A model generated the notes under the pieces. It searched no databases. It was not told the DNA's origin and saw nothing but the letters and a program-made list of their open reading frames with translations. This document shows, piece by piece, positions 43,266 to 52,352 of a stretch of 64,000 nt of DNA; position 1 is the stretch's first letter; every line of letters begins with the position of its first letter. Location of the stretch: the NCBI RefSeq assembly GCF_000024945.1, contig NC_013520.1, positions 420,001 through 484,000 on the forward strand. Reading direction: 5' to 3'. The translations under genes and the position numbers were made by a program. Origin of the DNA: Veillonella parvula DSM 2008 (GTDB lineage Bacteria > Bacillota > Negativicutes > Veillonellales > Veillonellaceae).

Positions 43266-44122
43266 GTCAGTATTTTTGCAGTATTGTAGATAATGCTTTA
43301 TGTAATCCAGCTCAGCGTATGTATTTTGACTTGGGAGAGTATCGCTACGGTTTGACTGTGGTAGGTGAAGGGGAACCTATTGTATGTTTCCACGGCTTCT
43401 CTGAATCAAGCTATACTTGGGATGCTATTAATCTGCCGGGGTATCGCGTGGTACGAATTGATTTGATCGGACATGGTGATTCAGATATTCCTGATGAGGA
43501 TAAGGCCTATACCATTCCTCAAATGATAGAGGACTTGCATACAGTTATCTATCATATGGTTGGTGAAAGCTACTACCTCATGGGCTATTCCATGGGAGCA
43601 CGTATTGCACTTTCCTATGCGTTGGAGTATGAAAGTGAAATCAAAGGTCTCATTCTTGAAAGTGGCTCGGTAGGCATCGCTTCTGATGCTGAGCGAGCAA
43701 AACGCCGCAAGGCAGATGAAGATTTAGCAGTTCATATCGAAGAGCATGATGGTGCTTGGTTTGCTGCACGATGGGCGGAAGTACCTATTTTTGAGAGTCA
43801 AAAACAGCTTTCAGAGGGGGTAGAGGAATTAATCTATCTACGTCGATCCAATAATAGTACGTACGCCTTAGCCTGTACATTGCGTGGCTCAGGGCAGGGC
43901 GTAATGCCTTATGTAGGGGATAAATTAGAAAAATTCTCTGTCAAAGGTTTATATGTGAGTGGCGCATTAGATACAAAATATACTACAATAGGAAGAGATG
44001 TATTTGGCAAGTTGCCAAGTTTTAATCATGTCATCGTCGAAGGGGCGGGGCATAATGTACATATAGAAAAACCGCAGATTTTTGAACAAGCGGTATTGGA
44101 TTTTTTACAGAAGAAAGGTTAA
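43262..44122 (+). CDS. menH: SHCHC synthase (MenH, alpha/beta hydrolase)
   Basis: This 286-residue alpha/beta-hydrolase has the oxyanion segment [15 protein letters not shown] (about 40-54), the nucleophile elbow [16 protein letters not shown] (Ser about residue 107), the acid in SGALDTKYT, and the terminal [11 protein letters not shown] (catalytic His). It removes pyruvate from SEPHCHC. It overlaps menD by four bases (ATGA). Confidence 0.9.
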   Translation: MSQYFCSIVDNALCNPAQRMYFDLGEYRYGLTVVGEGEPIVCFHGFSESSYTWDAINLPGYRVVRIDLIGHGDSDIPDEDKAYTIPQMIEDLHTVIYHMVGESYYLMGYSMGARIALSYALEYESEIKGLILESGSVGIASDAERAKRRKADEDLAVHIEEHDGAWFAARWAEVPIFESQKQLSEGVEELIYLRRSNNSTYALACTLRGSGQGVMPYVGDKLEKFSVKGLYVSGALDTKYTTIGRDVFGKLPSFNHVIVEGAGHNVHIEKPQIFEQAVLDFLQKKG

Positions 44123-44126
44123 GTCC

Positions 44127-44969
44127 ATGAGCAAATTTGATTGGAAAGTATTGGATCGTAATTATGAAGATGTAATTTACGAAACATATAATGGCATTGC
44201 AAAGATTACTATTAACCGTCCAGAAGTGCGCAACGCGTTTCGTCCTAAAACGGTAATGGAGTTAATTGATGCTTTCACAGTAGCTCGTGAAGATAACGAA
44301 GTAGGCGTAATCGTATTGACTGGTGCTAACCACGGTAAGGGCGAAGATAAAGAGGCATTCTGCTCCGGCGGTGACCAAAGCGTACGTGGTCACGGTGGTT
44401 ATGTAGGTGAAGACCATGTGCCTCGCTTGAACGTTCTCGATTTACAACGCTTAATTCGCGTCATCCCTAAACCTGTTATTGCAATGGTTAATGGTTATGC
44501 TATCGGTGGCGGTCATGTGTTACACATCGTATGTGACCTTACAATCGCTTCTGAAAATGCTAAGTTCGGTCAAACTGGTCCTCGTGTAGGCTCCTTCGAC
44601 GCTGGTTATGGCGCAGGTTACTTGGCTCGTATGATCGGTCACAAACGCGCTCGCGAAGTATGGTTCTTGTGCCGTCAATACACAGCAGCTCAAGCGTATG
44701 AAATGGGTATGGTTAATACTGTGGTACCATTTGACAAATTGGAAGAAGAAACAGTTCAATGGTGTAGCGAAATCCTTGAATTATCTCCAATGGCATTGCG
44801 CATGTTGAAAGGCGCTTTCAATGCCGATACAGATGGCCTTGCAGGGTTACAACAATTCGCAGGAGACGCTACATTGATGTACTACACAATCGATGAAGCT
44901 AAAGAAGGTCGCGACGCGTTCAAGGAAAAACGCAAACCTAACTTCAAACAATTCCCTAAATTCCCTTAA
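44127..44969 (+). CDS. menB: 1,4-dihydroxy-2-naphthoyl-CoA synthase
   Basis: This 280-residue crotonase-family protein contains [22 protein letters not shown] near the start, [10 protein letters not shown] (about 88-97), [14 protein letters not shown] (oxyanion hole), and [13 protein letters not shown]. The ending [14 protein letters not shown] is a MenB trademark. It closes the naphthoate ring from OSB-CoA. It begins four bases after menH; AAAGG precedes ATG 44127. A terminator follows. Confidence 0.96.
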   Translation: MSKFDWKVLDRNYEDVIYETYNGIAKITINRPEVRNAFRPKTVMELIDAFTVAREDNEVGVIVLTGANHGKGEDKEAFCSGGDQSVRGHGGYVGEDHVPRLNVLDLQRLIRVIPKPVIAMVNGYAIGGGHVLHIVCDLTIASENAKFGQTGPRVGSFDAGYGAGYLARMIGHKRAREVWFLCRQYTAAQAYEMGMVNTVVPFDKLEEETVQWCSEILELSPMALRMLKGAFNADTDGLAGLQQFAGDATLMYYTIDEAKEGRDAFKEKRKPNFKQFPKFP

Positions 44970-45019
44970 TCGGGAGTCGATACAGTCCTATATGACGGAC
45001 TATATTAACGGTTAAAACG

Positions 45020-45053
45020 ACAAGTGCGCCTCTACATGAGGCGCCTTTCTTGT
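45020..45053 (+). terminator. Terminator after menB
   Basis: GCGCCTC pairs with GAGGCGC around TACAT, with outer ACAAG/CTTGT arms. The T-tract is poor (CTTTCTTG), so termination may be partial before menE. Confidence 0.65.
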
Positions 45054-45093
45054 AATATCTCTTTACTTATCATATTTCAATTATTATTTTTTA

Positions 45094-45163
45094 GTTATTA
45101 TTTACTATTTACTATTTACTATTTACTGGTAATTGGTAATTAGTGATTACTTATTAGTGATTA
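45094..45163 (+). repeat. Degenerate 7-bp tandem repeat array before menE
   Basis: Ten consecutive heptamers occupy 70 bases: GTTATTA, TTTACTA three times, TTTACTG, GTAATTG, GTAATTA, GTGATTA, CTTATTA, GTGATTA. The first part is exact (TTTACTA x3 plus one variant), so the number of units could change by slippage. It lies 22 bases before the menE start, in the promoter/leader zone. Confidence 0.8.
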
Positions 45164-45185
45164 AGTTTAGATACGAGGTGAGATA

Positions 45186-46670
45186 ATGGAGTGGTTACGT
45201 TATGGTGCACAGCACTACCCTAATCGTAAATGTATAAATGAATATACTTATAACGATATATATCGTGGTGTACTCCATGTAGCTCGTAATTTAGTGCCTT
45301 TAGATGCACCTCGTGTGGCTATCTTATCTGATAACTCTGTGACCATGGCAATGTATGTGTTGGCTGCTATGCTAGTTCATAAAGAGGTACTTCTACTCAA
45401 TGTACATCTTAAGCCAAAGGAAATAGAAAACCAATTGGATCAATTAGGTGTTACCACCGTACTACATAGTAAAGAACGACGTAATCAATTGCCCGATACT
45501 ATCGAAACTCAAGTATTAAATTTAGTTGAACCTATAGCATCAGATTCTATTGAAAATCAATTATCTCATTTCGTTGATTCGAAGGCGGCTTCTAATCCAA
45601 TTGTTACAATTGAGTTTGAAACTCTAGAAAGAATTCTATCGGATTTAGCGGTCGAGGACTCCTTTGATTGGGTCTTTGTGGACACAGACATAGCTGCTAT
45701 CATGAATACGAGCGCTACTACGGGGCAATTTAAGTCTGTACCGCTTCGATGGGGGCAAATTAAAGCTCATGTACAAGCTTCTCAAGAGGTACTAGGAAAA
45801 ACGGAGCAGGATAATTGGCTAATGGTACTGCCTCTGTTTCATGTAAGTGGTTTATCTATCTTGATGAGGTCTCTTTACAACGGGACGGCTGTCACTATTT
45901 TACCTAAATATGATGAAGCTCAAGTTCTAAAACTCATAGAATCTGAGCAAATCAATATGATGTCCTTAGTGCCCACCATTCTGACTCAATTAGAGTCGCG
46001 TATTACTCACCATAATTTACGAGTTATCTTGCTCGGTGGAGAATTCATTCCCATGGCTCTCATCGAAGCTTGTGAAAAGAAATCTTTGCCTATCTATAAG
46101 ACCTACGGTATGACGGAAACCTTTAGTCAAAGCGTGACCTTCTCGATATTGGAGTATCCTCATAAACGAGAATCTGTAGGTAAGCCATTGCCTGGCATGC
46201 AGGTTCGCATCGATAACCCTGATGCGGATGGGGTAGGCGAAATTCATTTGACGGGCCCGATGGTTATGTCTGGGTATATCAACAAGGAATCTATCGATGG
46301 AGACTTTAATACAGATGATATTGGTTACATCGATGAGGACGGTTTCATTTATATTTTGAATCGTCGTAAGGATCTCATCATTTCTGGGGGTGAAAATGTT
46401 TATCCTAAGGAGCTAGAGGATTTGGTCTATACGTTGCCATCGGTGAAGGAATGTGCCGTTGTGCCTGTACCTGATGCTAAATGGGGACAAGTGCCAGCCC
46501 TCTTTGTGGCCTTTCATGATGGTAAAAGTCTGCTACCAGAGGATATTCTAGCTTTTATGTCGAACTCTTTAGCGAAATATAAGGTTCCAAAATATGTAAA
46601 AGCATTAACCGCATTGCCTCGAAATGGAACTGGCAAAATATTGCGCAATGAATTGAAATTAGAAAACTGA
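45186..46670 (+). CDS. menE: o-Succinylbenzoate-CoA ligase
   Basis: This 494-residue adenylate-forming enzyme has a slightly degenerate P-loop (MNTSATTGQFKSVPLRW, about 176-192) and KTYGMTETFSQS. It also has GYIDEDGFIYILNRRKDLIISGGENVYPKELE (the hinge region) and the C-terminal catalytic Lys in RNGTGKILRNEL. The gene position next to menC and menB identifies it. It activates OSB with CoA. GAGGTGAG precedes the ATG. Confidence 0.92.
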   Translation: MEWLRYGAQHYPNRKCINEYTYNDIYRGVLHVARNLVPLDAPRVAILSDNSVTMAMYVLAAMLVHKEVLLLNVHLKPKEIENQLDQLGVTTVLHSKERRNQLPDTIETQVLNLVEPIASDSIENQLSHFVDSKAASNPIVTIEFETLERILSDLAVEDSFDWVFVDTDIAAIMNTSATTGQFKSVPLRWGQIKAHVQASQEVLGKTEQDNWLMVLPLFHVSGLSILMRSLYNGTAVTILPKYDEAQVLKLIESEQINMMSLVPTILTQLESRITHHNLRVILLGGEFIPMALIEACEKKSLPIYKTYGMTETFSQSVTFSILEYPHKRESVGKPLPGMQVRIDNPDADGVGEIHLTGPMVMSGYINKESIDGDFNTDDIGYIDEDGFIYILNRRKDLIISGGENVYPKELEDLVYTLPSVKECAVVPVPDAKWGQVPALFVAFHDGKSLLPEDILAFMSNSLAKYKVPKYVKALTALPRNGTGKILRNELKLEN

Positions 46671-46677
46671 GGCGCTT

Positions 46678-47829
46678 ATGAATGATATTTTAAACTTTAA
46701 AAGTATAACTACATATCGCCTTAAATTGCCGCTGAACTTTAACTTCAAGACCGCCAAGGGGGAGGTAAAAGAGCGGGAAACCATCGTAATCCGTATCGAG
46801 GATCAACAAGGTTATGTAGGGTATGGGGAATGCGTAGCTTTCACAGAGCCATTCTATACATTTGAGACAGTAGAAACCTGTTGGAAAACCTTAGTAGATG
46901 ATTATATCTTTAATCTGCGCTTGATGCGGCCTAAGCCGCTCATGACCTATGTACGACAATTACAGTTTTGGCTCAATCGAGATAATATGCCTATGGCCAT
47001 TGCGGCTCTAGAAAATGCACTCATTCATCTTCATTGCGAACGAATAGGTGTAAACTCTGTTTCTTATATTATGGGACAAGCTTTACAAGATACTATTGAA
47101 AGTGGTGTCGTTGTCGGTGATGTACCAATAGACAAATTACTCGATATTGTAGAGTGCCATGTTACAAGTGGTTGTAAGCGGATTAAATTAAAGGTAAATC
47201 CTGTAGATGGTTATGAACGAGTAGCTTTAGTTCGCAAACATTATCCGGATTTAGTTTTAGCGGCTGATGCAAATCGAAGCTATTCGTATCAAGAAATCGA
47301 TAAGGTGCGTCAGTATGATGATTTAGGTCTAGCTTGTATTGAAGAGCCCTTTGCGATGGCAAACCTTCAATCTTATAGAGATTGGAAGTGGGAATGTCTT
47401 AATGATGACGATTGGAAAATCTATACGCCAATTTGTTTAGATGAGTCCATTTTAGGATATGATGATCTGTCCTATGCTATTGAATATGACTTAATCGATG
47501 TGTTGAATGTAAAAGTAGGGCGAATGGGTGGTCTTATCCCAACAAAAGCGGCTATTAATCTATGTAGAGAACGTCATATTCCATATTGGATTGGTAGCAT
47601 GGTAGAGTCAGGGGTTTCTAAAATGCTTCATGTTCAGCTATCCGCATTAGGAGATTCCTATATGGCAGGGGATTTATCTGACTCAAATAGATATTTTGGA
47701 CAAGATCTTATTTTCCCAGATTTAACATTTAAAGATGGTGTTATGCATGTTCCCGATGGAGATGGACTAGGTGTAACAGTCTTTGATGATAGACTAGAGG
47801 CGTATTGTGTGGAGAAACGAACACTATGA
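46678..47829 (+). CDS. menC: o-Succinylbenzoate synthase
   Basis: This 383-residue enolase-superfamily enzyme contains GYGECVAFTEPFYTFET near residue 56, the catalytic Lys in KRIKLKV, metal ligands VLAADANRSY, CIEEPFA and CLDESILGYDD, and the second Lys in VLNVKVGRMGG. It dehydrates SHCHC to OSB. It starts 7 bases after menE and overlaps the next gene (ATGA). Confidence 0.95.
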   Translation: MNDILNFKSITTYRLKLPLNFNFKTAKGEVKERETIVIRIEDQQGYVGYGECVAFTEPFYTFETVETCWKTLVDDYIFNLRLMRPKPLMTYVRQLQFWLNRDNMPMAIAALENALIHLHCERIGVNSVSYIMGQALQDTIESGVVVGDVPIDKLLDIVECHVTSGCKRIKLKVNPVDGYERVALVRKHYPDLVLAADANRSYSYQEIDKVRQYDDLGLACIEEPFAMANLQSYRDWKWECLNDDDWKIYTPICLDESILGYDDLSYAIEYDLIDVLNVKVGRMGGLIPTKAAINLCRERHIPYWIGSMVESGVSKMLHVQLSALGDSYMAGDLSDSNRYFGQDLIFPDLTFKDGVMHVPDGDGLGVTVFDDRLEAYCVEKRTL

Positions 47830-48203
47830 ATTTAATTGAATCCTTACAAATTGATGCTCCTCGTATGACGAGCGATACTACATGTATTGCAAAAATGAAT
47901 TTAACTGAGTTTCACAAACAACCACAAGGCTATTTAAACGGTGGTGCTACATTAGCTTTTGCAGAAATTATTGCAGGTATGATGAGTAATGAACTGGTAG
48001 GTTCTCATAAATTTGGTGTAGGACAATCTGTAACTGCTAACCATCTACGCCCTGTAAAGTGTGAAGGATCCTTAACAGCGTTAGGAACTTTACTAGTAAA
48101 AGGCAAGACATCCCATGTGTGGCGCTTTGATATGATAGATGATGCACAACGCCTTATCTCACAAGTGACTGTAACCTTGGCTATTGTAGATTTTGATAGA
48201 TAA
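47826..48203 (+). CDS. menI: Hotdog-fold thioesterase, probable DHNA-CoA thioesterase
   Basis: This 125-residue PaaI/YbgC-type hotdog protein has the helix motif QPQGYLNGGATLAFAEIIAG (about 34-53), with the Gly-Gly and Glu typical of the active site, and VGQSVTANHLRPVK. Its place as the last gene of menE-C, with four-base overlap, points to hydrolysis of DHNA-CoA. The start at 47826 is set by that overlap; the family-level call is firm, the substrate is inferred. Confidence 0.82.
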   Translation: MNLIESLQIDAPRMTSDTTCIAKMNLTEFHKQPQGYLNGGATLAFAEIIAGMMSNELVGSHKFGVGQSVTANHLRPVKCEGSLTALGTLLVKGKTSHVWRFDMIDDAQRLISQVTVTLAIVDFDR

Positions 48204-48299
48204 AATCCCATTTTTAAAGGATTTAGTTATATTTGCTAATTAAGCTATGTATAATTTCGTCTTACATGAGAACTTACGATTGTTAAGATTATAGGATAA

Positions 48300-48341
48300 T
48301 AAAAGGACAGTATATACCTTTCGGTAGATACTGTCCTTTGT
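48300..48341 (+). terminator. Terminator after the men genes
   Basis: AAAGGACAGTAT (48302-48313) pairs with ATACTGTCCTTT (48328-48339), with an inner ACC/GGT and TTTC loop. Confidence 0.85.
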
Positions 48342-48366
48342 TGGTTTTACAATGTAAATGGCTCGT

Positions 48367-48403
48367 CTAGAAAAACGACATAGATCTTTTTTACGTTTTC
48401 TAA
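48367..48403 (-). terminator. Possible terminator of the leftward DUF2939-like gene
   Basis: On the minus strand AGAAAACG pairs with CGTTTTTCT over a loop of about 16 bases. The stem is AT-rich. Confidence 0.35.
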
Positions 48404-48440
48404 GATCTGAAATTTAAAATGTTAGAAAAGACAAAGATAT

Positions 48441-49061
48441 TTATTTTCTAGTGATAGTATATAGGTCCTCGATATCAGGAATATCGTAAATTACCCATGT
48501 TCCATCTCCTAAATGACGCATCAAAACTCTTATATCTTTTGTCATATTCTTTTTATTATTTTGTATCGTTACAGTCACAGTAGCCGTATCACCATTATCT
48601 TCTGACTTCAGGTTTTTAACCTCTACATCATGTTCCTTAAATAGGCGACCTTCTACAAGACGATCTACCATAGACTTATTATCATCATTTGCTGTAGTAG
48701 TATTATTGGTAGGTGATTCAGATTTAAAACTGTCAGGATCTTCGATATATGTCCGTATTACGTCTTCGATAAGAGCTGGTCCAAATGTTTTGGTAGCTGC
48801 TATTGTAGCTTTACCAAGTGGGGTAGATGTATCGACATATTTATTGCCTTCTCGTTCTACAATGTTTTTTACAATGGATTTTATATCTACGTGGCGTAAT
48901 GCTTCGTCTGCATCTTTATCTTGTACTGCTTGGTGAATGATTTTTAATGTGTAGGCTGGTGTATGTGGTACATACCATAAGAAGTACCATGCTGCGGCCA
49001 TCGCTCCTACAATAGCTATGATAAGAGCGATAATAATACCTTTTGAATTGAACTTATTCAT
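48441..49061 (-). CDS. Membrane-anchored unknown protein, DUF2939-like
   Basis: This 206-residue protein has one N-terminal membrane segment (about 8-30). An extracytoplasmic part follows that begins TPAYTLKIIHQAVQDKDADEALRHVDIKSIV, similar to the DUF2939 pattern in which a short helical repeat follows the anchor. An Asn/Thr-rich linker and a beta-rich end (VEVKNLKSEDNGDTATVTVTI) complete it. The start at 49061 has AAAGGA seven bases upstream; an upstream in-frame ATG does not. The function is unknown. Confidence 0.65.
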   Translation of the reverse strand: MNKFNSKGIIIALIIAIVGAMAAAWYFLWYVPHTPAYTLKIIHQAVQDKDADEALRHVDIKSIVKNIVEREGNKYVDTSTPLGKATIAATKTFGPALIEDVIRTYIEDPDSFKSESPTNNTTTANDDNKSMVDRLVEGRLFKEHDVEVKNLKSEDNGDTATVTVTIQNNKKNMTKDIRVLMRHLGDGTWVIYDIPDIEDLYTITRK

Positions 49062-49338
49062 AGCGAATCCTTTCATGTTTCTATAGCGGCATTTTCATAT
49101 TGAATATATACATATTGTAGCATATTGAGTAAAGAATAGGATGATTTCTAGTAAAGGGTATACCTATTATAGCTTATAGAGAAAATTGTACTATTGCGAA
49201 AACTGACGAATTATGACGATAAAGGGTGGATTCTTGTAATATATTATAGAGATACATTTATAAAAGCTATAAAATAACGATTATCAAATATAATCAATTA
49301 TTTTAATAGATTTGTAATAATATTTCTTAAAAAAATAG
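49062..49338. other. Intergenic region before the tRNA cluster
   Basis: AT-rich with no gene seen. It separates the leftward DUF2939-like gene from the rightward tRNA promoter and carries no strong hairpin. Confidence 0.5.
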
Positions 49339-49367
49339 TTGCATTGCTCTTAAATCCATGATATTAT
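49339..49367 (+). promoter_or_regulatory. Promoter of the tRNA-Asp/Phe/Leu cluster
   Basis: TTGCAT, 17 bases and TATTAT lie 30 bases before tRNA-Asp. Confidence 0.65.
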
Positions 49368-49396
49368 GTACAAGTAGTCAACGCGAGTTGATACGC

Positions 49397-49472
49397 GGCC
49401 CCGTGGTGTAGCGGTTAACATGTCGCCCTGTCACGGCGAAGATCGTCAGTTCAAATCTGATCGGGGTCGCCA
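49397..49472 (+). tRNA. tRNA-Asp (anticodon GTC)
   Basis: A full cloverleaf is present: acceptor GGCCCCG/CGGGGTC, anticodon loop CTGTCAC (GTC), T-arm with GTTCAAATC, and encoded GCCA. Confidence 0.97.
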
Positions 49473-49493
49473 TTTTTTTTTACAAAAAATCAT

Positions 49494-49569
<76 letters not shown>

Positions 49570-49581
49570 TTTGTATTCCAT

Positions 49582-49667
49582 GCGGTTGTGGTGGAATGGC
49601 AGACACGCCATCTTGAGGGGGTGGTGAGCTAACGCTCGTGCGGGTTCAAGTCCCGCCAACCGCACCA
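49582..49667 (+). tRNA. tRNA-Leu (anticodon GAG)
   Basis: Acceptor GCGGTTG/CAACCGC, anticodon stem CCATC/GGTGG around TTGAGGG (GAG), class II variable arm, T-arm GGGTTCAAGTCCC, encoded ACCA. It borders the phage-like segment. Confidence 0.96.
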
Positions 49668-49690
49668 ATTTCTATTTACTGATTAACAGA

Positions 49691-49785
49691 TTGTAATGCA
49701 TTGTAACAAACTGTAACGCAAGCAGTAATTATAAAACAATTTAGAAAAGGAACAATAACAAATCGTAACCCATTATAACGATAAT
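49691..49785. repeat. Short GTAAC repeats next to tRNA-Leu
   Basis: Three direct 10-bp units in a row (TTGTAATGCA, TTGTAACAAA, CTGTAACGCA at 49691-49720) are followed by ATCGTAACCC near 49772 and ATTATAACGA. Such short direct repeats beside a tRNA can be arm-type integrase sites. No integrase gene is present. Further TTGCCCC-type pyrimidine repeats follow to about 49830. Confidence 0.45.
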
Positions 49786-49846
49786 TTGCCCCTTTTCTGC
49801 CCCCTTTAAATAATAAATATTTGCCCTTTCTATATGAGGATTATAA

Positions 49847-49873
49847 ATGCCACCGCACAGGATGCGGTGGCTT
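49847..49873. terminator. Strong hairpin after the tRNA cluster
   Basis: GCCACCGCA (49849-49857) and TGCGGTGGC (49863-49871) form a perfect 9-bp GC-rich stem with loop CAGGA. T-rich sequence follows (TTATTTATTTAT). Confidence 0.6.
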
Positions 49874-50002
49874 ATTTATTTATGTAGATATTATGGGTAT
49901 TTACATCTTCACATTCCTCTGACACGGCATTGAGGCATGTAGCAAGTCGCAGTAAATCAAATTTACAACCAATATAACACTTTCCATTGTGTATATTTAA
50001 TT

Positions 50003-51022
50003 CTATTTCTTTTTCATTGTAGAAGCAGTAAGTTTGTCAAAATCAGATTTAAACTCTCGATCTTGAATAATTCGATATTTTTTAAATTCTTTTTTAGCTA
50101 AGTTATCCGCCACTTTCTTTGATATTTTCCCTGCGTTAGACAGGATATCATATTCATTAAACTGCAAAAAACTGTCTAGCCTGTATGACCAATCATCCAT
50201 CATCATAAGATTTTTACGCCTTGCTTGATTTTCCGCATAGTCTAGAAACATGCTGACGATATTATTGAGTTCGGATATTTCTTCTTGTAAAAGATAATTT
50301 TTAGCTATAACTACATCTGTACTTATGATTTTGCCGTCAGGCGCAGTTTTCCATGTAGTTAATCCCATATGGGGCTTGTTATGGTCTGCACGATCAGCAA
50401 TAATTTCAGCTGCAGTTTTATTGGTAATAGCCCAATGCAATTTATTTTGAACAGTAGCATAAAATTGCTTGGCTTCAATACTATCTTTGTCGTAGTCATA
50501 ACTACATTGTGCAAAAATGTCTGTAATCTTCTGATAAAATCGACGTTCAGATGCACGTATTTCTTTTATACGGGCTAATAATTCATCAAAATAATCTTTT
50601 CCAAATTGACGTCCGTTTTTCAGCATGTCATCATTAAGCACAAACCCTTTGACAATATATTCTTTTAATGTGTCTGTAGCCCACATTCTAAATCTAGTAG
50701 CCTCTTTGCTGTTTACTCTATATCCGACAGCAATAATGGCATCTAAATTATAGAATATTACCTGGTAGGTTTTTCCATCCTCTGCAGTATGTGCAATTTT
50801 TGCACATACTGAATTTTCATCTAATTCTTGATTAGCAAAAACGTTTTTTAAATGTTTGCTTATTACTGTTCTATCTACGCCAAATAGCAATGCAATTTCT
50901 TTTTGTGACATCCAGAATGTTTCATCCTTAAATAAAACATTTGTTGTCATATTGTTATTGTCGGATTGATATATGATGATATCGCCTTGTGGTGCAATGC
51001 CATCAGGAAAAAAGAAAAACAT
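50003..51022 (-). CDS. RhuM-family protein
   Basis: The 339-residue protein matches the RhuM ('virulence RhuM') pattern: IIIYQSDNNNMTTNVLFKDETFWMSQKEIALLFGVDRTVISKHLKNVFAN (HTH-like), then VIFYNLDAIIAVGYRVNSKEATRFRMWAT. Next come EYIVKGFVLNDDMLKNG and the later KEIRASERRFYQKITDIF. RhuM proteins occur in pathogenicity islands, prophages and mobile elements; their molecular role is unclear (some are grouped with abortive-infection or toxin-like genes). It lies beside a phage repressor pair and is probably cargo of the same element. AGGAG lies about 11 bases before the ATG. Confidence 0.85.
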   Translation of the reverse strand: MFFFFPDGIAPQGDIIIYQSDNNNMTTNVLFKDETFWMSQKEIALLFGVDRTVISKHLKNVFANQELDENSVCAKIAHTAEDGKTYQVIFYNLDAIIAVGYRVNSKEATRFRMWATDTLKEYIVKGFVLNDDMLKNGRQFGKDYFDELLARIKEIRASERRFYQKITDIFAQCSYDYDKDSIEAKQFYATVQNKLHWAITNKTAAEIIADRADHNKPHMGLTTWKTAPDGKIISTDVVIAKNYLLQEEISELNNIVSMFLDYAENQARRKNLMMMDDWSYRLDSFLQFNEYDILSNAGKISKKVADNLAKKEFKKYRIIQDREFKSDFDKLTASTMKKK

Positions 51023-51064
51023 ATAAGCTTCAACTCCTATTATTTATATATAACGAATCATTTA

Positions 51065-51436
51065 CTATTTATGTTTTAATTTCAGCAGTTCTATATACTC
51101 AACTGCTTTCTCCATATCCTCCTTACTAATATCTTTTGCTGCAGAGAATAGCATACGAGCACCTGGGCGTGTGCGCAAGTACTCAGTGAATTCAGCTGCT
51201 TCAGCGTCTTTATAGTACTCTTTAGGCGTGTCATCCCAGCCCATTATTAGAGCAGGAGATACATTAAATATTTTGGCTAATCCTTCTATTTTATCTGAAG
51301 GTATATTTGTAATTATATTATTTTCATATTTATATAACGTTTGTTTTGAGACTCCAATCCTATTGCCGACTTCTTCTAGAGTCATTTTATTTTGAATTCT
51401 GAGATTTTTGATTTTATCTCCTTTGTTGGGAGTCAT
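51065..51436 (-). CDS. XRE-family phage-type repressor
   Basis: This 123-residue protein has an N-terminal HTH_3 domain (about 8-63: IKNLRIQNKMTLEEVGNRIGVSKQTLYKYEN). A short C-terminal helix pair follows (DISKEDMEKAVEYIELLKLK) that probably dimerises. It lacks the LexA/CI peptidase domain. It diverges from a Cro-like gene across a 133-base region with repeated operator-like sites, the layout of a lysogeny switch. Confidence 0.85.
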   Translation of the reverse strand: MTPNKGDKIKNLRIQNKMTLEEVGNRIGVSKQTLYKYENNIITNIPSDKIEGLAKIFNVSPALIMGWDDTPKEYYKDAEAAEFTEYLRTRPGARMLFSAAKDISKEDMEKAVEYIELLKLKHK

Positions 51437-51491
51437 TAAATTTACCTCGCTCTAAATATAATCTTTTCCATGAGTCAATATTACACCGTTT

Positions 51492-51547
51492 TAACTTAAT
51501 ACGCAACATTTTACAAATGATTTTAACATAAATAACTTAATAAGTTA
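51492..51547. promoter_or_regulatory. Operator-like repeats between the repressor and Cro-like genes
   Basis: TAACTTAATA occurs at 51492-51501 and again at 51533-51542, where it is part of a perfect 15-bp palindrome (TAACTTAATAAGTTA, 51533-51547). The spacing is 41 bases, close to four helical turns. It lies between divergent repressor genes. Confidence 0.6.
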
Positions 51548-51569
51548 CTTTTGCAAAAGAGGTGATGTA

Positions 51570-51794
51570 TTGATTGATATAAATAAGATAAAAGGTTCAA
51601 TTGTTAGTGCTGAAAAAATTCAAACAGATGTTGTTAAAAGATTAGGGATTACTCCTAAAACGTTTTCTATTAAATTAAAGAAAGGCGTATTTGGATCTGA
51701 TGAAATTAAGGTTATGATTGATTATCTTTCAATTGAAGCCCATTTATTTATTTTTTTGCGAAAAAAGCAATCTAATAAGTTGCGAATTAAATGA
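51570..51794 (+). CDS. Cro-like small HTH protein, possibly frameshifted at its end
   Basis: This 74-residue protein starts at TTG behind GAGGTGAT and reads IDINKIKGSIVSAEKIQTDVVKRLGIT-KTFSIKLKKG, the DUF739-like Cro pattern. The frame ends in AHLFIFLRKKQSNKLRIK, which is unlike Cro tails. Just after LSIE the +1 frame offers KPIYLFFCEKSN, close to the usual IEKPxxIFFxEK ending. A 1- or 2-base change near 51735 may have altered the tail. The +1 frame stays open into the next small gene, so a simple frameshift is not certain. Confidence 0.6.
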   Translation: MIDINKIKGSIVSAEKIQTDVVKRLGITPKTFSIKLKKGVFGSDEIKVMIDYLSIEAHLFIFLRKKQSNKLRIK

Positions 51795-51825
51795 AACAAA
51801 CGAGTTGAAGGATAGGAGAGAAAAA

Positions 51826-51972
51826 ATGAAGCCAAATAGTATTTTGAACACAAACCAATACACAAAGGTGGTTATAAAGAGAGAAGACGACGATACCCTT
51901 GTTGCCGTTATAACTGATGATAAAGAACCTGTACTAGAGTATGTCGCCGTCTGTACTCCTAATTACAATTAA
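51826..51972 (+). CDS. Small unknown phage-region protein (48 residues)
   Basis: It starts ATG AAG CCA behind AGGAGAG and encodes MKPNSILNTNQYTKVVIKR..., a short, charged, beta-rich protein ending VAVCTPNYN. No domain is recognised. Its stop overlaps the end of the convergent DUF2188 gene by four bases. The good ribosome binding site makes it likely to be real. Confidence 0.55.
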   Translation: MKPNSILNTNQYTKVVIKREDDDTLVAVITDDKEPVLEYVAVCTPNYN

Positions 51973-52193
51973 CCTTTTGGTGGATGAGGATCATGTCCGT
52001 GACTGTCCTTTTGAGCTATCCGGCCATCTTTATTGTGGATTACTAATTCACTTTTTTGATTGAGACTAGCTTGTCTTCCGTAATCAATCGCCGGTTTCTT
52101 TTGGTCGAAGTGTTTTGATGCTCTTGAATTTCCTTCGCCTTTAACATCCCAACCACCGTTTTTAGATGGTACGACATGTTGGTTTTTGCCCAT
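51969..52193 (-). CDS. DUF2188 protein
   Basis: This 74-residue protein has the DUF2188 pattern: HVVPSKNGGWDVKGEGNSRASKHFDQKKPAIDYGRQ, then ELVIHNKDGRIAQKDSHGHDPHPPKG. DUF2188 proteins are small, widespread and of unknown role, often near mobile elements. GGAGGTGATT five bases before the ATG is a very strong site. It is convergent with the 48-residue gene. Confidence 0.82.
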   Translation of the reverse strand: MGKNQHVVPSKNGGWDVKGEGNSRASKHFDQKKPAIDYGRQASLNQKSELVIHNKDGRIAQKDSHGHDPHPPKG

Positions 52194-52248
52194 ATAATCA
52201 CCTCCCTTCTAAGGTGATTATACAAATATAATTTTAAAAATATACAAA

Positions 52249-52273
52249 ATATTCATGAATAATTCGTGAATAT
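52249..52273. promoter_or_regulatory. 25-bp dyad upstream of the DUF2188 gene
   Basis: ATATTCATGAAT and ATTCGTGAATAT are inverted copies (11 of 12 bases) around a central A, 56 bases before the leftward DUF2188 start. Probably an operator. Confidence 0.5.
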
Positions 52274-52352
52274 CGATAAAAGCTTATAAATCAATTTATG
52301 AAATTAAAAATATATGATTATTGAGGAGCAACTTACGAGTCAATGACTATGC

